Positions 7,528-9,713 of a stretch of DNA of 9,713 nucleotides are shown one piece after another. Source of the stretch: DASQDT01 sp036380435 (GTDB lineage Bacteria; Acidobacteriota; Blastocatellia; Pyrinomonadales; Pyrinomonadaceae); assembly GCA_036380435.1 (NCBI GenBank), contig DASVES010000362.1, positions 1-9,713 on the forward strand, given 5' to 3'. Position 1 is the first letter of the stretch; each line of letters opens with the position of its first letter. A model generated the notes under the pieces. That model ran no database searches. It was given only the letters and a program-made list of their open reading frames with translations, and was not told the DNA's origin. The translations under genes and the position numbers were made by a program.

Positions 7528-7532
7528 GGAGG
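7528..7532 (+). promoter_or_regulatory. Ribosome binding site GGAGG fixing the DUF2188 start
   Basis: GGAGG ends 8 nt before ATG 7541, the strongest Shine-Dalgarno in the window. It decides the start of the small basic protein. The same frame is open upstream to 7433, but that part is translated repeat sequence. Confidence 0.7.
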
Positions 7533-7540
7533 TTAATCGC

Positions 7541-7918
7541 ATGGCATTGCAAAAAAAGGCGACGGCAAAAAGCCCCAAGAACGGTCGAGCTGCATCGACC
7601 AAACACACGGTTGTACGGTCGAGCGTTACGGGGAGGCTTGTAGTTGCCCCAAAGTCAGGCGGTTGGGCAGTAAAGCGTGAAGGCGGCAAGCGGACTCGTG
7701 TCTACACCACGCAGGCAGACGCCATTAAGGCTGCCACTAAGACTGCGCGCGACAGCAAATCTGGTGTTGTAATTCATGGCAAGGACGGACGGATCAAGCA
7801 GGTATCGACATCCCGCGCAGACTCTCTAATGCTCGATGTGTGGAAGTCCGCGCGTCAAGGCCAGGGGGGTTCCAAGAATTCCAAGGGCAGCTCTAAGAGT
7901 TATTCCAAGAATGGATAG
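7541..7918 (+). CDS. Small basic DUF2188-like protein, possible antitoxin
   Basis: The protein has 125 residues. The N-terminus is Lys-rich (MALQKKATAKSPKNGR). Residues 24-35 read VVRSSVTGRLVV, like the TGR(F/L)V segment seen in short antitoxin-type proteins. Residues about 34-90 match the DUF2188 pattern (GGWAVKREGGKRTRVYTTQ, DAIKAA, VVIHGKDGRIKQVST). The tail is Ser/Lys/Gly-rich (SKNSKGSSKSYSKNG). The function of DUF2188 is not well established. Its position directly before a PIN-domain gene, in the order usual for antitoxin then toxin, suggests it restrains that protein, but this is inference. Only 6 bp separate its TAG from the PIN start. Base composition is clearly lower in GC than in the flanking genes, and a run of seven A's at 7551-7557 lies just after the start. 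Both suggest acquisition and a site prone to slippage. Confidence 0.75.
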   Translation: MALQKKATAKSPKNGRAASTKHTVVRSSVTGRLVVAPKSGGWAVKREGGKRTRVYTTQADAIKAATKTARDSKSGVVIHGKDGRIKQVSTSRADSLMLDVWKSARQGQGGSKNSKGSSKSYSKNG

Positions 7919-7924
7919 CGCGGT

Positions 7925-8365
7925 GTGGCGATAAGGAAAGTCACCTTCGACACGAACGTGTTCGTCGATTACGACGCGGCCTACTTCCCTGCCGGGTTCC
8001 TAATGTCGGCCGTCGTGATGCAGGAACTCGCAGCCGGCGCGCTCGACACCTCTCGGCTAAAGGAGCTTGAAATAGCCCGGCGCCGTTACCTGAAGGAAGG
8101 GCGGCTCCTAGTACCCGATAGTGAGGACTGGCTTCAGGCCGGTAAGATTCTTAACTCCATGTATCGAGGAACAGCAACCAATAATCGAGGGCGCCGAGTG
8201 AAGATTGACAGGGAAACGCAGCGGCGGATCCTCCGCGATGTCCTGATCGCGCGCACGGCCCTCATGGCAAAGGCGACCGTGGTTACCGCCGACGTGAGTG
8301 ATTTTGAAATGATTCAGGCGTACTGTTCCGTGCGTGTAGAAGCCGCCGCCAACTTTTTCGCATAA
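7925..8365 (+). CDS. PIN-domain ribonuclease-like protein (VapC-type toxin candidate)
   Basis: The protein has 146 residues from GTG 7925, the usual VapC size. PIN acidic residues are recognisable: Asp9 in VTFDTNVFVDY, Glu34 in MQELAAG, Asp105 in LRDVLIARTA, and Asp123/Asp126 in VTADVSDFEMI. These form the metal site of the PIN nuclease fold, so it is probably an active, Mg-dependent RNase. By family knowledge such proteins cleave tRNA, rRNA or mRNA and are held inactive by the product of the neighbouring gene. The GTG start has no good Shine-Dalgarno, which fits translational coupling to the DUF2188 gene ending 6 bp upstream. Both genes share one frame, separated by TAG, CGC and GGT. Composition is less GC-rich than the flanks, as in its partner. 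A chromosomal PIN nuclease outside toxin-antitoxin systems remains possible. Confidence 0.82.
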   Translation: MAIRKVTFDTNVFVDYDAAYFPAGFLMSAVVMQELAAGALDTSRLKELEIARRRYLKEGRLLVPDSEDWLQAGKILNSMYRGTATNNRGRRVKIDRETQRRILRDVLIARTALMAKATVVTADVSDFEMIQAYCSVRVEAAANFFA

Positions 8366-8389
8366 GCCAACAACGTCCAAACGTCTGGA

Positions 8390-8403
8390 GATTCACGATT
8401 CAC
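8390..8403. repeat. Heptamer repeat GATTCAC x2
   Basis: Two exact abutting copies of GATTCAC (complement GTGAATC) lie between the PIN gene and the next gene, 8 bp before ATG 8412. The unit is identical to the GTGAATC at 7390-7396, in opposite orientation, so the module has this heptamer on both sides. Confidence 0.6.
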
Positions 8404-8411
8404 GGCTTCTC

Positions 8412-9623
8412 ATGAAGGCGTTCACCTGCCCCCAGTGCGGCGCGTCGCTTGAATACGAGCGGATCGTCACCGTCACCGTTAAGTGTCACTACTGCAACTC
8501 GGTGGTCGTCGTCCCCGTGGACTTGCGCCCGCCGCCGCCTCCCACGCCGCCGCGTCCCGAACGGGAGCCGCTCAACTCTTTCGGCGACTCGCGTCCTAAC
8601 AAGACCGTCCCGGCCCTCATCGTCGCGCTCGTCTTAATCGGCGGCCTCTCGCTGCTCATCGTCGGCCTCAGCCGCTCGTCGTCAAACACGAATCGCTCCA
8701 CCGGCCTCTTTTCGACCCCCACGCCGCGGCGCACGCCGACGCCCGTGCCCACGCCCGACCCCGGCTACACCGTTGCGTTCACCTTCGGCGCGGAGGGCAC
8801 CGGCCCCGGCTTCTTCAAGGACGAGATGGACGTGGCCGTTGACGGCGAGGGCCGCGTCTACGTCTCGGACGACACGCGGCGCGTGCAGCGTTTCGACGCG
8901 TCGGGCAATTTCTTGGGCACCTGGACGATACCTTCGGAGACGAAGTGGTACAAACGCCTGCGCGGCGGGCCTGACAAGCTCCTCGCCCCGCGCTGGGGCA
9001 GTCAGGTCTACGCGGTTCTGGCCGGCGTCGTCGCCAAGTTCGAGGGCGCGACCGGCGAGGTCTTGGGCGCCGCCCACGGGTCGGACTACGTCCACGATGC
9101 GACGCTCATCCCCGACGGCGGGCTGCTGATGGTCACGCAGAAGGGCGACGACGACGAACTCGTTCTGATGGGCGGCGACGGCCGCGTCTCGCGCCGCACG
9201 CACCGCTTCGTCAGCTCTCTGCTCGATAAGCAGTTGACGGTCAAGGCGCTGCGCGTCGCGGCCGACGGGACGGGCAACACCTTCGCCCTCTACGCGCTCG
9301 GCGACGTGTACGGCGAGCACTGGTACGACGACGACGATCTGGCCGTCTTCCGCTTCACGCCCGAGGGCAAGTACGTCAGTCGCTTCGGCAGCGGCGGTCA
9401 CGAGCCGGGACAGTTCGGCGTCCCCTCCGCGATTGCCGTCGATAACCAAAGCCGCATCTACGTCTGCGAACCCTTCAACAAGGTTCACATCTACGCCGAC
9501 GACGGCCGCCACCTCTCGACCTTCGAGGCCCCGCACATGGTCAAGGCCCTGACCTTCGACGCGGCCAACCATCTCTACATCGCCGGCGGCCACAAGGTCT
9601 CGAAGCTTGTGCTCACGAGGTAA
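8412..9623 (+). CDS. Zinc-ribbon / single-TM / NHL-repeat beta-propeller protein
   Basis: The protein has 403 residues. An N-terminal zinc ribbon has CPQC (Cys6, Cys9) and CHYC (Cys25, Cys28). A Pro-rich stretch follows at about 38-54, then one TM helix at about 65-87 (TVPALIVALVLIGGLSLLIV). A Pro/Thr spacer at about 101-118 (TPTPRRTPTPVPTPDP) leads to NHL-type blades. The clearest are FTFGAEGTGPGFFKDEMDVA with VYVSDDTRRVQRFDASGNFL near residues 122-170, and SRFGSGGHEPGQFGVPSAIA with IYVCEPFNKVHIYADDG near 335-385. The charge pattern suggests the zinc ribbon is cytoplasmic and the propeller extracytoplasmic. NHL propellers usually bind proteins or ligands; the partner is unknown. No Shine-Dalgarno is visible before ATG 8412 because the spacer is filled by heptamer repeats. 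Confidence 0.8.
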   Translation: MKAFTCPQCGASLEYERIVTVTVKCHYCNSVVVVPVDLRPPPPPTPPRPEREPLNSFGDSRPNKTVPALIVALVLIGGLSLLIVGLSRSSSNTNRSTGLFSTPTPRRTPTPVPTPDPGYTVAFTFGAEGTGPGFFKDEMDVAVDGEGRVYVSDDTRRVQRFDASGNFLGTWTIPSETKWYKRLRGGPDKLLAPRWGSQVYAVLAGVVAKFEGATGEVLGAAHGSDYVHDATLIPDGGLLMVTQKGDDDELVLMGGDGRVSRRTHRFVSSLLDKQLTVKALRVAADGTGNTFALYALGDVYGEHWYDDDDLAVFRFTPEGKYVSRFGSGGHEPGQFGVPSAIAVDNQSRIYVCEPFNKVHIYADDGRHLSTFEAPHMVKALTFDAANHLYIAGGHKVSKLVLTR

Positions 9624-9627
9624 AACG

Positions 9628-9690
9628 GTGATAAGTGATGAGTGATAAGTGATGAGTGATAAGTGACGGGTGGTGAGTGTTTAGTGACAA
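9628..9690. repeat. Nine-unit heptamer tandem array (GTGATAA/GTGATGA type)
   Basis: Nine consecutive 7-bp units all begin with GTG. The first five alternate GTGATAA and GTGATGA, giving a 14-bp higher-order period. The last four are degenerate (GTGACGG, GTGGTGA, GTGTTTA, GTGACAA). The array starts 4 bp after the propeller gene's TAA. The remaining bases to 9713 show nothing I recognise. Short heptamer tandem repeats of this general kind are known from other bacterial intergenic regions; their function is unclear. Confidence 0.85.
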
Positions 9691-9713
9691 GTTGAAGAGC
9701 ATGTCTTAAACTT

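Noticed and set aside
7433..7540. Upstream extension of the DUF2188 protein
   Set aside because: The extra residues translate repeat and promoter sequence. ATG 7541 has an ideal GGAGG at 8 nt.
8682..9593. Minus-strand frame of 303 codons opposite the NHL gene
   Set aside because: No domain is recognisable. The plus strand encodes a zinc ribbon, TM helix and NHL blades.
9628..9690. CRISPR array
   Set aside because: Repeat units are 7 bp with no spacers and no cas genes nearby; it is a simple tandem repeat.
1..9713. tRNA, rRNA or known riboswitch
   Set aside because: I saw no cloverleaf, rRNA core sequence or riboswitch consensus on either strand by eye; a covariance-model search would be decisive.

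Overview
This is a GC-rich bacterial window (roughly two-thirds G+C) with five protein-coding loci on both strands. Several features suggest an Acidobacteriota-like Gram-negative: a carboxypeptidase-regulatory-domain outer-membrane barrel, a large PDZ-like/multi-TM/GAF/PAS histidine kinase, an M16 peptidase with an HFIEHAVFKGT core, and a zinc-ribbon/TM/NHL-propeller protein. This assignment rests on architecture alone and is not proven.

Layout. Positions 1-3510 (minus) hold a large membrane sensor histidine kinase running off the left edge. It is interrupted by a 487-bp direct tandem duplication (copies 1329-1815 and 1816-2302, joined through a 12-bp microhomology). Because 487 is not a multiple of 3, the duplication separates the sensor half from the kinase half. 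All nine differences between the copies are synonymous. The spacer 3511-3902 carries a minus-strand intrinsic terminator and a 14-bp palindrome. Positions 3903-5684 (minus) encode a secreted outer-membrane beta-barrel protein with an N-terminal carboxypeptidase-regulatory-like domain. A divergent spacer (5751-6078) carries a candidate promoter for a plus-strand M16 zinc peptidase (6079-7383).

A compositionally distinct island follows at about 7390-8403. It holds a small DUF2188-like basic protein (7541-7918) and a PIN-domain ribonuclease-like protein (7925-8365). They form a tight two-gene unit that looks like a toxin-antitoxin module, and both lie in the same reading frame, separated only by one TAG and two codons. 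Degenerate 7-bp repeats lie on both sides of the module. The upstream set coincides with a near-consensus promoter (TTCACA-17 bp-TATGAT). Positions 8412-9623 (plus) encode a zinc-ribbon / transmembrane / NHL-propeller protein, followed by a nine-unit heptamer array (9628-9690) near the right edge.

How the genes relate. Only the DUF2188/PIN pair shows clear operon-like coupling. The kinase, barrel, peptidase and propeller genes look like independent cell-envelope functions. The points most worth checking are the frame-breaking duplication with purely synonymous divergence, the DUF2188-PIN pair, and the heptamer repeats around it.
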